Below, piece by piece: positions 55,098-64,000 of a stretch of DNA of 64,000 nucleotides. The stretch is from Rhizomys pruinosus (Eukaryota; Chordata; Mammalia; Rodentia; Spalacidae). The notes under the pieces are model-generated. The model saw only the letters and a program-made list of their open reading frames with translations, was not told where the DNA came from and ran no database searches. The stretch is taken from positions 191,680 to 255,679 of the forward strand of contig VZQC01012403.1 in assembly GCA_009823505.1 (NCBI GenBank), given 5' to 3'. The first letter of the stretch is position 1. Each line of letters opens with the position of its first letter. Both the position numbers and the translations under genes were made by a program.

Positions 55098-55194
55098 TGG
55101 TGTCTTATTTACTGTGATTTTCATCTGGGTGGAGATTGGAGACCCGAGTTCCAAGCCCAGTAACTGTCAGGGTCAGAGTCAGACAAGATTCACA

Positions 55195-55247
55195 GGAGGA
55201 GGAGGAGGAGGAGGAGGAGGAGGAGGAGGAGGAGGAGGAGGAGGAGG
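55195..55247. repeat. (GGA)n microsatellite
   Basis: About 17-18 GGA units, uninterrupted. They create a poly-Gly frame on plus and poly-Leu on minus. A short (GAAT)n lies at 55333-55360. Confidence 0.98.
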
Positions 55248-55374
55248 TCGTCCCTGGGCAGGCCTTGCTCTTCTGCTTGTGCTTGCACAGTGTCTAATCC
55301 TAACACAGGGCTAAGGCATTTATTGGTTAGAGGTATGAATGAATGAATGAATGGATGGATGAGAGACACTCCCA

Positions 55375-55530
55375 TTTGCTAAGCATCTGGTATGAGATTA
55401 GCACTGCACAGCTCAAAATTATTAGTATTTATTCTTGTCTAATATAGTAACTGCATGGGGCAAGAATCCCTGTTGTTTTACAGAGGAGCAATATAGAGTC
55501 TAGAGAAGCCCAGCGCCTGGCGGTGTGAGC
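55375..55530 (-). mobile_element. MIR SINE
   Basis: 'gctaagcatctggtatgagattagcac' then 'gttttacagaggagcaatatagagtctagagaagccc' is reversed MIR. Confidence 0.7.
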
Positions 55531-56184
55531 TAGGACCTGAAAGTGCTGAGGGAAAGGCTTCTGTCATGTGCTGTGAAAGCTTCCAGTGGCCTCTGGGACG
55601 CCTGCCATAGGCCGGGCACCGCTGAGTGCCACACTGCCCCTCGGGGAGCCACCCAAGGGGTTCTTACCCTCAGGATTCCTGGGACCTGATCTCAGGACTT
55701 CTGCCCACATGATGTCCTTATTTTCTGTTCTCTGCACACACTGCACCTGGGCTCCAAAGCATGGGATGCAAAGACCCAGAAGCCCCCCAGCACCTCTACT
55801 CAGTTTGCCTAAACCTCACCTAGGGCTGGCCAGATGGTAGCCCCCAGCAGCCCAGTTCTCCAGAGGTTACATTGAGGGGGCCCTTCACTGCGGAGCCTTG
55901 TCTAGGGAGACTTCTCCTTAAGGGGCTCCCCAAGAGGACACAGATGGCTATTTGGAAATAGGGTGCTACCCAGCAGCCATCCTCCATCCATTTCCCAGAA
56001 GGCAGGCAGGCAATGTAGAGAGGGATCCCTGAAAGAACCCTGGAATATGTTAAGTGTGGTATAGAAGGGGGTCCAGGCAGGACCCCCAGGACCACGAGAG
56101 CAAAGAGGGACCTGCAGGAGGCCCTTAAGGAGAAGTCTCCCTAGACAAGGCTCTGAGGTACAATCGCATCAACTGAGAAATGGT
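55531..56184. other. non-coding; holds both arms of a 32-bp inverted repeat
   Basis: No gene or named repeat seen, apart from the perfect inverted repeat annotated separately. Confidence 0.45.
55893..56153. repeat. perfect 32-bp inverted repeat, 197-nt spacer
   Basis: The left arm (55893-55924, beginning GAGCCTTGTCTAGGG and ending TCCTTAAGGG) is the exact reverse complement of the right arm (56122-56153). Similarity fades immediately outside the arms, and neither arm matches a SINE or LTR that I recognise. Confidence 0.95.
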
Positions 56185-56260
56185 GTCCTGGGGGCTGGCT
56201 GATGTCCTGGGGGCTGGCTGATGTCCTGGGGGCTGGCTGATGTCCCAGGGGCTGGCCGAT
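56185..56260. repeat. tandem repeat, 19-bp unit x 4
   Basis: 'gtcctgggggctggctgat' starts at 56185, 56204, 56223 and 56242; the last copy is slightly changed. It begins 31 bp after the right arm of the inverted repeat. Confidence 0.96.
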
Positions 56261-56429
56261 ACAACAGAGATGCAGAGGTAGGGAGCAGCACCACCGAGTG
56301 TCCGTGCCCCATGGGTGTCTGTTAAACATCAGCACCCACAGGGAGCTCCCGGGCACCTGTCCTGTTCATTCAACTCCTGATCCCTATTCCTCACTCTATC
56401 TGTGACCTTGCTTGGTGTTTCATGTAGCA

Positions 56430-56572
56430 GGCTGGGGAGAGCTGGTGCCAAAATAGATTCAGATGAGAAATTAAGGGTCAGGGAGTGGAGGAATTTGTTC
56501 AAAGTCATGGCCAGAGAGTAGCAGTCAAGATTCAGCTCTCGGGCTCTGTGCTCCATGACTCCGCCATTCTCA
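56430..56572 (-). mobile_element. MIR SINE
   Basis: 'gaattaag'-like start, then 'gtcagggagtggaggaatttgttcaaagtcatggccagagag' and 'gattcagctctcgggctctgtgctccatgac' are reversed MIR. Confidence 0.75.
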
Positions 56573-56668
56573 AAGCAGTGAAAGGGGAGAGCCTGGCTTT
56601 TCCCTCTGCCACGACAGCCGCCCCAGTCAAGGAGGGGTGACAGCCACTGGTCTACAAGCCCCTCTTTT

Positions 56669-56935
56669 TTTTTTAATTTTTTATTTATTTATTTATTTAT
56701 TTATTTTTGTATGTATATGAATGTACTGTCTGCATGCAGGTCTGTGCACCCTTGTCGTGCAATGCCGCGGAGGTCAGAAGAGGGTCTCGGATTCCCCTGG
56801 AACTGGAGTTCTCCTGGAATTGGAGTTACAGACGGTTCTTAGCCGCCATGTGGGTGCTGGGGATCGAACCCGGGTCCTCTGCAAGAGCGTCGGTGCTCTT
56901 AACCGCTAGGCTATCCCTCCAGCCCCTACAAGCCC
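56669..56935 (-). mobile_element. B2-type SINE, duplication subfamily, young
   Basis: CpG-rich minus copy with (ATTT)n tail, the 17-bp internal duplication, B box 'gggatcgaacccgggtcc' and head 'aaccgctaggctatccctccagcc'. Perfect 17-bp target duplication 'ctacaagcccctctttt' at 56652-56668 and 56936-56952. Confidence 0.98.
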
Positions 56936-56952
56936 CTCTTTTATCTCCCAGT

Positions 56953-58159
56953 TTCATTCTCTTCCCACCAGGGGCGTTTGCTTTAGTAAAGCTGGGAGGG
57001 CTTTACTGACCCTGTCTCACCCACAGAGCCCAGTTTCTTCAGCCCACAAAGCTGCGTATGTGGGATGAGGGAAGGTCCCACATAAAGCATCTTTGAGGTT
57101 CCTAGGCTTCCCACAAGGGTTAGAGCTCCCTCTCACATCCTACAGGGCCTGAGAAACCATGCTAGATAGCTGGCTGGTAGGTGGCAGCTGTTTTAGTGGA
57201 GTAGTGCTGAGATTGGATCAGATTGGGAAGGCAAAAGGGGAGCAGGCTGGGAGAAGCCAACCAAGGAGCTGCTCTTGAACACACTCAGAGTGGCCATCCA
57301 GCCTCCTCCTCCTGACAGAAGCAGCCCAGCCCCTGGAGAATCTCCCTTTTGGGCTGGAGAGAAATGGCAGAGACTCGTCTCCTTTCTTTTCCCAAGGATC
57401 AGATCAGCTTCTGGGCTTCTCAGAACACCAGGGGCTTGCTCAAGCGCTGAGTTCCACCATCTAACAAGTTCCAGGAGACGCCTTGCTTCAGGTCTTCAGG
57501 CCATCGGAGAAAGCTATTCTAGGTCTCGACTGAGGAGACTGAATTGACAAATCATAGTCTCTTGGGCCACTTTCCCCAATGGTTGTCATCAACTGTACCT
57601 TGGGCAGCATCTGGCCTGGTTCTGTGTCTGACTGAAGAGGGTTACATTTCTGTGAGGGGCAGAGACAAATGGAATTGCTGCTCTCTCCAAAGGACTATCT
57701 TCTAGGTGCAGGACAAGCAGGGGACAGAGCAGACAGCAGGATTACATGGGCAGAGGAGAGAAGATTCACCGGCGGCTGGGAGGGTACAGGGATGTGTGGT
57801 TGACAGTCTACGAATATGTACCCCCTGACTTTAGACTGGACCGTGGCCGGGGGGGGGTGGCAGAAAGATCTTGAGGCCCCGAGTCAGACCAGTACTTCCC
57901 CTCCCACCCCTACGAGAGCCCAGCAAGTTTCATGCCTCTCTACCTCCCCACTCCGAGCCTCCATCATTCAAATGCAGTAATTGTTTCCTCCCTGGGAGGT
58001 TGTGAAAGGAACAAGTGGAAATGGCAAGAGCAGGGATAGACTTGCGTACAGCGAGAACTTGGTGCATGGAAATTCTCACCACAAGAGACAACTGTGATCT
58101 GGATATCACATAGTGATATCCAGATATCCTGGATGGTATTGGAAGCTGGAGCATCTGGG
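56953..58159. other. non-coding, nothing recognised
   Basis: Unique-looking sequence with a G-run at 57849-57858 and a short perfect hairpin at 58097-58125. No gene supported. Confidence 0.4.
58097..58125. repeat. perfect 13-bp hairpin, 3-nt loop
   Basis: 'atctggatatcac' / 'gtgatatccagat' separated by 'ata'. Made largely of GATATC-like palindromes. Confidence 0.95.
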
Positions 58160-58425
58160 ATTTGAGGAGTTCACATGGGTAGATCTCCTACATAGGATTA
58201 GTGTCTTTATGAAAGAGCCTGAGTGAGGTCTCTTGGCCTCTTGCTACCTAGCAAATAGTCAGAAGGTGCTATCTGTGAGGAAATGGGTTCTCACAAGGCA
58301 CTAAGCCTTCAGGTGTCTTGATCTTTGAACTTCTCAGCCCCCAGAGCTCTAAGTGATAAATATCTGTTGTTTATCCTCTGATCTATTGTATTTTTCTTAA
58401 AGCAGCCAAAATCGAATAAGACAGA
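58160..58425 (+). mobile_element. MLT1-like LTR (sense)
   Basis: 'gattagtgtctttatgaaagagcctgagtgaggtctc', 'gatctttgaacttctcagcccccagagctctaagtgataaatatctg' and 'aagcagccaaaatcgaataagac' follow the sense MLT1 3' portion. Confidence 0.75.
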
Positions 58426-58762
58426 CACCTTGGGGTTTTGGAACAGATGGCGCCAGAAAGAAGTTCATTATCCACAGTGGCAGTGATGATGTATGCTAGC
58501 AGCAGGTTTCAGCTTCTTCATATGTGAAACTTGAAACCTAGCCAAGAGTGCCTGCCCTGTGGTGGGGTTCTTCTGAGGGTGAAGTGGTGGGTCCTTGGGT
58601 CTGTGAAGCATAGGTGTCATGGTCATCACCATCAGGTGGTGATTAACTTGAGTAATCTAGGACTAGAATCATAAGATGGGGTGGGTTTGCCTTTCCCCAA
58701 CCTTAAGGGAGAGGAAGATCCTTTGTTGACCTGGAGTTGGCCACAGCCCCTGGGGGATTCCC

Positions 58763-59434
58763 TGGTTTGGAGACCACCTCCTATGATGGTTTGGGGATCA
58801 TCTCCTGTGTTGGTTTGGGGACCACCTCCTGCATTGGTTTGGGGACTACCTCCTGTGTTGGTTTGGGGACTACCTCCTGTGTTGGTTTGGGGACCACCTC
58901 TTGTGTTGGTTTGGGGACCACCTCCTGTGTTGGTTTGGGGACCACCTCTTGCATTGGTTTGGGGACCACCTCTTGCATTGGTTTGGGGACTACCTCTTGC
59001 ATTGGTTTGGGGACCACCTCCTGCATTGGTTTGGGGACTACCTCCTGTGTTGGTTTGGGGACCACCTCCTGCATTGGTTTGGGGACTACCTCCTGTGTTG
59101 GTTTGGGGACTACCTCCTGTGTTGGTTTGGGGACTACCTCCTGCATTGGTTTGGGGACTACCTCCTGTGTTGGTTTGGGGACTACCTCCTGCGTTGGTTT
59201 GGGGACCACTTCCTGCATTGGTTTGGGGACTACCTCCTGTCTTGGTTTGGGGACTACCTCCTGCGTTGGTTTGGGGACCACCTCCTGCATTGGTTTGGGG
59301 ACTACCTCCTGTGTTGGTTTGGGGACTACCTCCTGTGTTGGTTTAGGGACTACCTCCTGTGTTGTTTTGGGGACCACCTCCTGCGTTGTTTTGGGGACCA
59401 CCTCCTGCATTGGTTTGGGGACTACCTCCTGTGT
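58763..59434. repeat. minisatellite, 24-bp unit x 28
   Basis: Unit 'tggtttggggac(c/t)acctcctg' plus 'cat' or 'tgt'; first start 58763, last 59411, in perfect 24-bp register. As 24 is 8 codons, all three plus frames and one minus frame stay open (for example GLGTTSCV and QEVVPKPT octapeptides). Confidence 0.98.
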
Positions 59435-59439
59435 AGGTC

Positions 59440-59560
59440 TTCTCAGGTCTGACTGCTCTGCCCCACATTGCCTGTGGATCTTTGGGCAAGTTACTCAGCC
59501 TCTTTAAAGCTCAGAGCTGCTTCTATGAAAGGGATCCCAGACTTATGCCAGGTGAGCTTG
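59440..59560 (+). mobile_element. MIR SINE
   Basis: 'ctgtggatctttgggcaagttactcagcctctttaaagctcag' is the sense MIR core, directly after the 24-bp array. Confidence 0.8.
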
Positions 59561-60842
59561 ACAATACATCCGCACATGCTAAGGGCTTGCCAGCTGGGAA
59601 GATGTTGCCAGCCATTGTGTGGTAGACATGGTGGGGAAACTGAGGGTAGGATATAACCCTGTGGCTTTGACCTCTGGTCCCTGCTTGCTGTGGCTTTTGG
59701 GCCCAGCCAGCTTCTGGGAGGGTCAGACAAAGCTAGATGAGAGAATGAGCTGACGGTTCTGTAGTGACCCTGGCAGGAGGGAAGATGTTCTAAAACGACA
59801 TTCTGCTTCTCACTTTGGATATTAAACTATCGTAACAAAGGCTGCCAAGTAATTGAAATTTCCCTAGAAATCTCATGTTGGGGGAAGAGAAGGGCTTAAG
59901 TCTGGTGTTACCAGAGGAAGATCTGGTCTCTCACAGAGAGATTTCACATAGTTATCACAGCTTCGAACACTTTGCAGGACAGACTGGAACTAAATATTAA
60001 TGAGTCCTAATGAAATTTACCTTCTAGGTGCCGCAAAGTTTTAATATGAGAGAATTTCTTACCTCCCTTCCATAGAACAAGGAGGAATATGATGATGATG
60101 AAGCCGTTCTCTAACTGTAAATTGGAGCCAACTGTTATAGAGGTAATCTCTTATAAAACCGGTAAAACTGCCTTCTTTAATTGACTAATAGACATAGGAA
60201 CTGTGAAAAGGATTATTCTCTATTCAGAACCAAATATAATACTAAAGTCTCCTTAAGCTGTGTATTTAAGCAAAATATATTAATACAGGAGAGCTCTGAT
60301 ATCAGCAATGGATTATTCTACCAAGGAGATGTTGGCCAGGGGATCCAAGCCCCCCACCAAAGGTAAAGGCTTCTTGCCTGTAAACTGGGATACCTGCAAG
60401 AAGAGAGGCGATAAGGCCCTGCTGTCAAAGACCTGATCTAAGTATGGGAAAGATGTATTGAGACTGCACTTTCAAGTGTACAGTTGGTCTCTGGAATACC
60501 AGAGAGTGTTACCAAAGGCCACTAAACCAATAAAGCAAATATAGGTCTCCTTGAGTCAAGCAAAACTCCTCTGTCAGCACCAGCTACACCTCACCTGCCT
60601 GGAAATACTGTGCAGCAGTGGCAGCCATATGCCTGTATATCCCAAATCTAATTGGCGATTTGCTCTCTCCTTGGAGAAATAACTGAGCTGATGCCACAGC
60701 TACATCCTCTAGTGGTTAGGTATCGGAGATGTTATAGCCCTCGTAAGCCCCGTCATATTTTACAGAAAAAACGTAATTCATAGGATACATACTCCCAAAC
60801 ATCTGTGGTCTATACCAAAGTAACCTATCATAATGATTACTA
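59561..60842. other. non-coding, nothing recognised
   Basis: About 1.3 kb without named repeat or supported gene; AT-rich in the middle. Confidence 0.4.
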
Positions 60843-61083
60843 CTTTTTTAAATTTATTTTTGTATGTGTATGAATGTACTGTCTGCATGTAGGTTTGGTG
60901 CACCTGTGTCATGCAGATGCCACAGAGGTCAGAAGAGGGTCCAATTCCCCTGGAACTGGAGTTCTCCGGAATTGGAGTTACAGACAGTTCTTACCTACTG
61001 CCATGTGGGTGCTGGGGATTGAACCCAGCTCCCCTGCAAGAGCAGTTGGTGCTCTTAACCACTAGGCTATCTCTCCAGCCCCA
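60843..61083 (-). mobile_element. B2-type SINE, duplication subfamily
   Basis: Minus strand: 'gtatgaatgtactgtctgcatgta', the 17-bp duplication with a 1-bp deletion (about 60951-60983), B box 'gggattgaacccagctcc', head 'aaccactaggctatctctccagcccc'. Confidence 0.93.
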
Positions 61084-61278
61084 ATTAGTCCTGTTTAAAT
61101 ATGTATATATCTAATTGCTTGTGCTTCATTAGTAGGATTGAAAGGTTATTCCTGGACAAACTGTCAGCCCATGAAAGGAAACGGCTAGAATTGACCAGAG
61201 TCCAAAACCCACAGCTCCAGAGAAAGTAGACGGTTTTTGCTTCTTCTCATCCAACTGTGCCCCTTTTCCTTTTCTTTT

Positions 61279-61279
61279 T

Positions 61280-61312
<33 letters not shown>

Positions 61313-61450
61313 TCTTTCAAGACAGGGGGTCTCCTGTGAGGCCAAGCTTCCTGGAACCACTCTGGCTAGACCAGGCTGGCCTTGAACTCACAAAGATCTG
61401 CCTGCCTCTGCCTGCCTCTGCCTCCCAAGTGCTAGGATTAAAGGCGCAAA
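61279..61450 (-). mobile_element. B1 SINE with long poly-T
   Basis: T-run 61279-61311, then 'gacagggggtctcctgtgaggccaagcttcc', 'accaggctggccttgaactcac', a tripled 'tgcctgcctc' motif and head 'gctaggattaaaggcg'. Confidence 0.9.
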
Positions 61451-61984
61451 TCTGCAGAAGAGGGGGCGTGGTAGAATGTAAGGGCTGCGATTGGGGTGAA
61501 TGGTGAAACTACAGCAATATAGACTGGAAACTTATTTGATCTTGACTGTACATACAACCCCCCCAGCTGGATGGTGGGACCCTTGGGCTGTGTGGGTTTG
61601 GGCACAACTGCTTGCAAATTGGTTTTACATGAAGGATGCTTATACTCATAAATTATTACTTATTGTTAAAAACTGAAAAAAAAGTAATAGAAGAAAAAAA
61701 TTATAAATTAAAAATAAAATAAAATAAAGTGAGTTGATACATAAAAATAATTGAGCATAGTGTATGTACTGTACTTAGTCCATAAATATTACTATTCCAA
61801 TAGCTAATAATACCATTAATAAATTTCTAACTCTGTACTGTAATAATTTTTACATTTTACCTTTATGATTTCTAGTTCTTATTTCCAATATGTTTTGTTT
61901 TCTAAACATCAAAAAAAAAAAAAATAAAGTAGCAAAAATGAAAAAAAAAAGATGGATCAAAGATGGGAGGACCCATACTTTTTA
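61451..61984. other. non-coding, AT-rich
   Basis: A/T-rich with A-runs at 61908-61930 and 61940-61950; no gene. Confidence 0.45.
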
Positions 61985-61994
61985 TAGAACTGCT

Positions 61995-62219
61995 GGGGCT
62001 GGAGAGATGGCCTAGTGGCTAAGAGTACTGACTGCTCTTGCAGAGGACCCGGGCTCGATCCCTAGCACCCACATGGAGGCTGAGAACAGTCTTTAACTCC
62101 AGTTCCAGGGGAATCTGATGCCCTCTTCTGACCTCCGCTGCATTGCACAACATGGGTGCACAAACCTACATGCAGACAGTACATTCATACACATACAAAA
62201 ATAAATAAAATTAAAAAAG
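61995..62219 (+). mobile_element. B2-type SINE with TSD
   Basis: Plus copy: 'ggggctggagagatggcctagtggc', B box 'gggctcgatcc', A-rich tail; exact duplication 'tagaactgct' at 61985-61994 and 62220-62229. No 17-bp internal duplication. Confidence 0.97.
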
Positions 62220-62274
62220 TAGAACTGCTTGGTTATGCATATCTCTTGCCCTCTATTTAACCTTAAACTGTCCT

Positions 62275-62680
62275 AGATTGCTTCCTATTACTGTGATAAA
62301 ATACTCGGACTAAAAGAACTTGGGGAGGAAAGGGTTTATTTGGCTTACACATCCTGATCACAATTTATCCTTGAGAGAAGCCAAAGCAGAACTTAAGCAG
62401 GACAGGAACCTGGAGGAAAGAACTGAAGCACAGACCATGCAGGAATGCTACATATCGGCTTGCTCCCCTGGCTTGTGCCCAGCCTGCTTTCTTATATAAC
62501 CCAGGACCACCTGCCCGGGTGGCACCACCCATAGTGGGCTGGGCTCTCCCACATCACTTAACAATCAGAAAACACCTCACAGACATGCCCATAGGTCAAT
62601 CCCATACAGACAAGTCCACGACTAAGTCTCCTTCTTCTCAGGTATGTCAAATTGACAACTTAAGCTGTCTAGCATAAGGA
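62275..62680 (-). mobile_element. rodent interspersed repeat (URR1/LTR-like)
   Basis: 'ctattactgtgataaaatactcggac', 'ttatttggcttacacatcctgatcac', 'ccaggaccacctgcccgggtggcaccacccatagtgggctgggctctcccacatc', 'gtatgtcaaattgacaac' are widely seen rodent repeat phrases. Class not certain; related to 24090-24475 in the opposite orientation. Confidence 0.65.
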
Positions 62681-63684
62681 TCCTGAAGATGGACTTGGAG
62701 GGAGTCACTAGACCACTTTGTGCCTCTTTCCAGTGTGGCCACATTGAACCAATCTTTCTATTTTTCATTATGACCTGTCTCTTTGGTTGGCATTTTGAAG
62801 ATAGGTAGCAAGGCCTATTTGATGGGTCTGCCAAGGCCCAGGCTTTTATCCTAAAGATTCCAGTAATAGTGCTGGATGTGGCCTGGTAGTCTTATGGCAG
62901 TTCCAATGTGACCTGGTCCCCGAAGACAGGGCTCAGCAGTACCAGGTGTGCAAACATCCTTCGGCCATTGCAAAGGGGCTGGGGGAGCAGATGAGTAAGG
63001 CTCAGAACATCCTGGTGATGCATCAAGTGAGTCTCACCCCACTCTTTCCTTTGAACAAAGGCTTTGAGATGCCTGAGGTTGGTATCTGCCTCTTATTCCA
63101 GCCAGACAGCATCAGGAAGAGACCTCTTGAAGAAAAGGGACTAACTGGGGCTGGCAAGACCACTGGGTTTCTACAAAGGCCACATGTGAGCTTCTCCTTG
63201 GCACTAGAAGTCCTTCCTGGGAGCTGCCCTTTGCTCCTGACCTGTCCAAGCTGGATCTTGGAGGGCTAGCCTGAGTGAGAATACTTTCTCCCAGGTCCCA
63301 GAAGAAGCTTGACGGGTTAGTCAGACCCTTTTGCTGTCACATTCCCCAAGGTCAACTTACACACACCCAGGCTGGAATGTCTTTCACTACTGCTTACCTC
63401 GATCTGCCACCTGGAGACCAGGTCAGCCGAAGATCTGTTCTGCCCTGACTTGCAACACTGCATTGGTCATACACAGCCATGTTGCACACTGCCCTGTGAC
63501 TCAGGTTGTATGATGTGCCTCGGCTCTGGCATGTTCTCCGAAGGCTTCTCACCGGGTCCTCCATTGCTTCCTTTCTTTCCCCTCTAGCCTTCCCCACCAG
63601 CTCTTGTCATGTAACCCCTGGAAATCAAGCGGAGGCCAAGAGGCACTTGGAGTTTCCCCAGCTAACTAAATGAAACCCAAGATT
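62681..63684. other. non-coding, nothing recognised
   Basis: No named repeat and no supported coding frame. Confidence 0.4.
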
Positions 63685-63775
63685 GGCAGGGCACGGTGGC
63701 ACACTCCTGTAACCTTAGAACTTGGCACTTGGCAGTTAGAGGCAGAAGATCAAGAGTTCGAGATCAGCCCACGCT
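63685..63775 (+). mobile_element. B1/Alu-like SINE fragment
   Basis: 'ggcagggcacggtggcacactcctgtaacc' and 'gttcgagatcagcc' are a sense 7SL-derived SINE 5' part. Confidence 0.7.
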
Positions 63776-63852
63776 GGTTATGGATGAAATGGGGTTAAAT
63801 CTACCAATGGAAATAAAGCCAAGGCTCACTCTTGCTTATTTGGATCCTACTG

Positions 63853-64000
63853 GGGAGTCAACCCTGTACACCAGCCCCTGAGGGTGAGGGGGGAGTCAAC
63901 CCTGTACACCAGCCCCTGAGGGTGAGGGGGGAGTCAACCCTGTACACCAGCCCCTGAGGGTGAGGGGGGAGTCAACCCTGTACACCAGCCCCTGAGGGTG
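63853..64000. repeat. minisatellite, 38-bp unit, runs off the window
   Basis: 'gagtcaaccctgtacaccagcccctgagggtgaggggg' starts at 63855, 63893, 63931 and 63969, exactly 38 bp apart with no differences seen. The array continues beyond 64000, so its length is unknown. Confidence 0.96.

Noticed and set aside
55054..55314. Poly-Gly protein
   Set aside because: Created by the (GGA)n microsatellite.
58681..59507. Reading frames of 221, 256 and 183 codons (plus) and 209 codons (minus)
   Set aside because: All arise from the 24-bp minisatellite being a multiple of three without stops; substitutions are not biased to third positions and no flanking domain exists.
33300..64000. FAM170B or VSTM4 exons, expected on the 5' side
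   Set aside because: None of the short frames resembles these proteins; in human FAM170B lies much farther away.

Overview
This is nuclear DNA from a muroid rodent, and most of it is repeat-rich non-coding sequence. The evidence is dozens of B1, B2-type and B4-type SINEs, several L1 3' ends of the rodent Lx type, MaLR LTR remnants and older mammalian MIR and L1 debris. The youngest B2 copies are CpG-rich, have intact A/B boxes and lie between perfect target-site duplications. They differ from the mouse B2 consensus as I remember it, so a non-murine muroid (for example a spalacid) is plausible, but the species is not shown.

I can support one host protein gene. It is the single large coding exon of C10orf71 (CEFIP, cardiac-enriched FHL2-interacting protein), on the minus strand at 28801-33081: 1426 codons, uninterrupted, with an in-frame stop 15 nt before the ATG and a plausible splice acceptor at 33229-33230. 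Its 3' side (low coordinates) runs into a TG/GA microsatellite about 60 bp past the stop codon. Its 5' side (high coordinates) should hold the first intron and non-coding exon(s), which I could not identify. From the human map the DRGX side should lie to the left and the FAM170B/VSTM4 side to the right; neither gene was recognised here.

The other long reading frame is a mobile element: a 5'-truncated L1 at about 5500-9960 (+) whose ORF2 (5567-9400, 1277 codons) is open throughout and keeps the endonuclease, reverse transcriptase and zinc-knuckle residues.

Layout: 1-5.5 kb is old L1, MLT1 and SINE debris. 5.5-10 kb is the L1. 10-28.6 kb is intergenic, with Lx, MaLR, MIR, nested SINEs, a decayed tandem array and two polypurine tracts. 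28.8-33.2 kb is CEFIP. 33.4-36.6 kb is two Lx 3' ends and a head-to-tail SINE triplet. 36.7-64 kb is probable 5' intron or upstream sequence, unusually rich in minisatellites with periods of 18, 31-34, 55, 10, 19, 24 and 38 bp.

I see no undescribed multi-gene system. The items most worth a second look are a 21-copy, 55-bp minisatellite with a CACGTG E-box in every unit and a regular two-variant (110-bp) alternation; a perfect 32-bp inverted repeat with a 197-nt spacer at 55893-56153; the coding-intact L1 ORF2; a B2 subfamily marked by a 17-bp internal duplication; and arrays that create long but almost certainly spurious reading frames.
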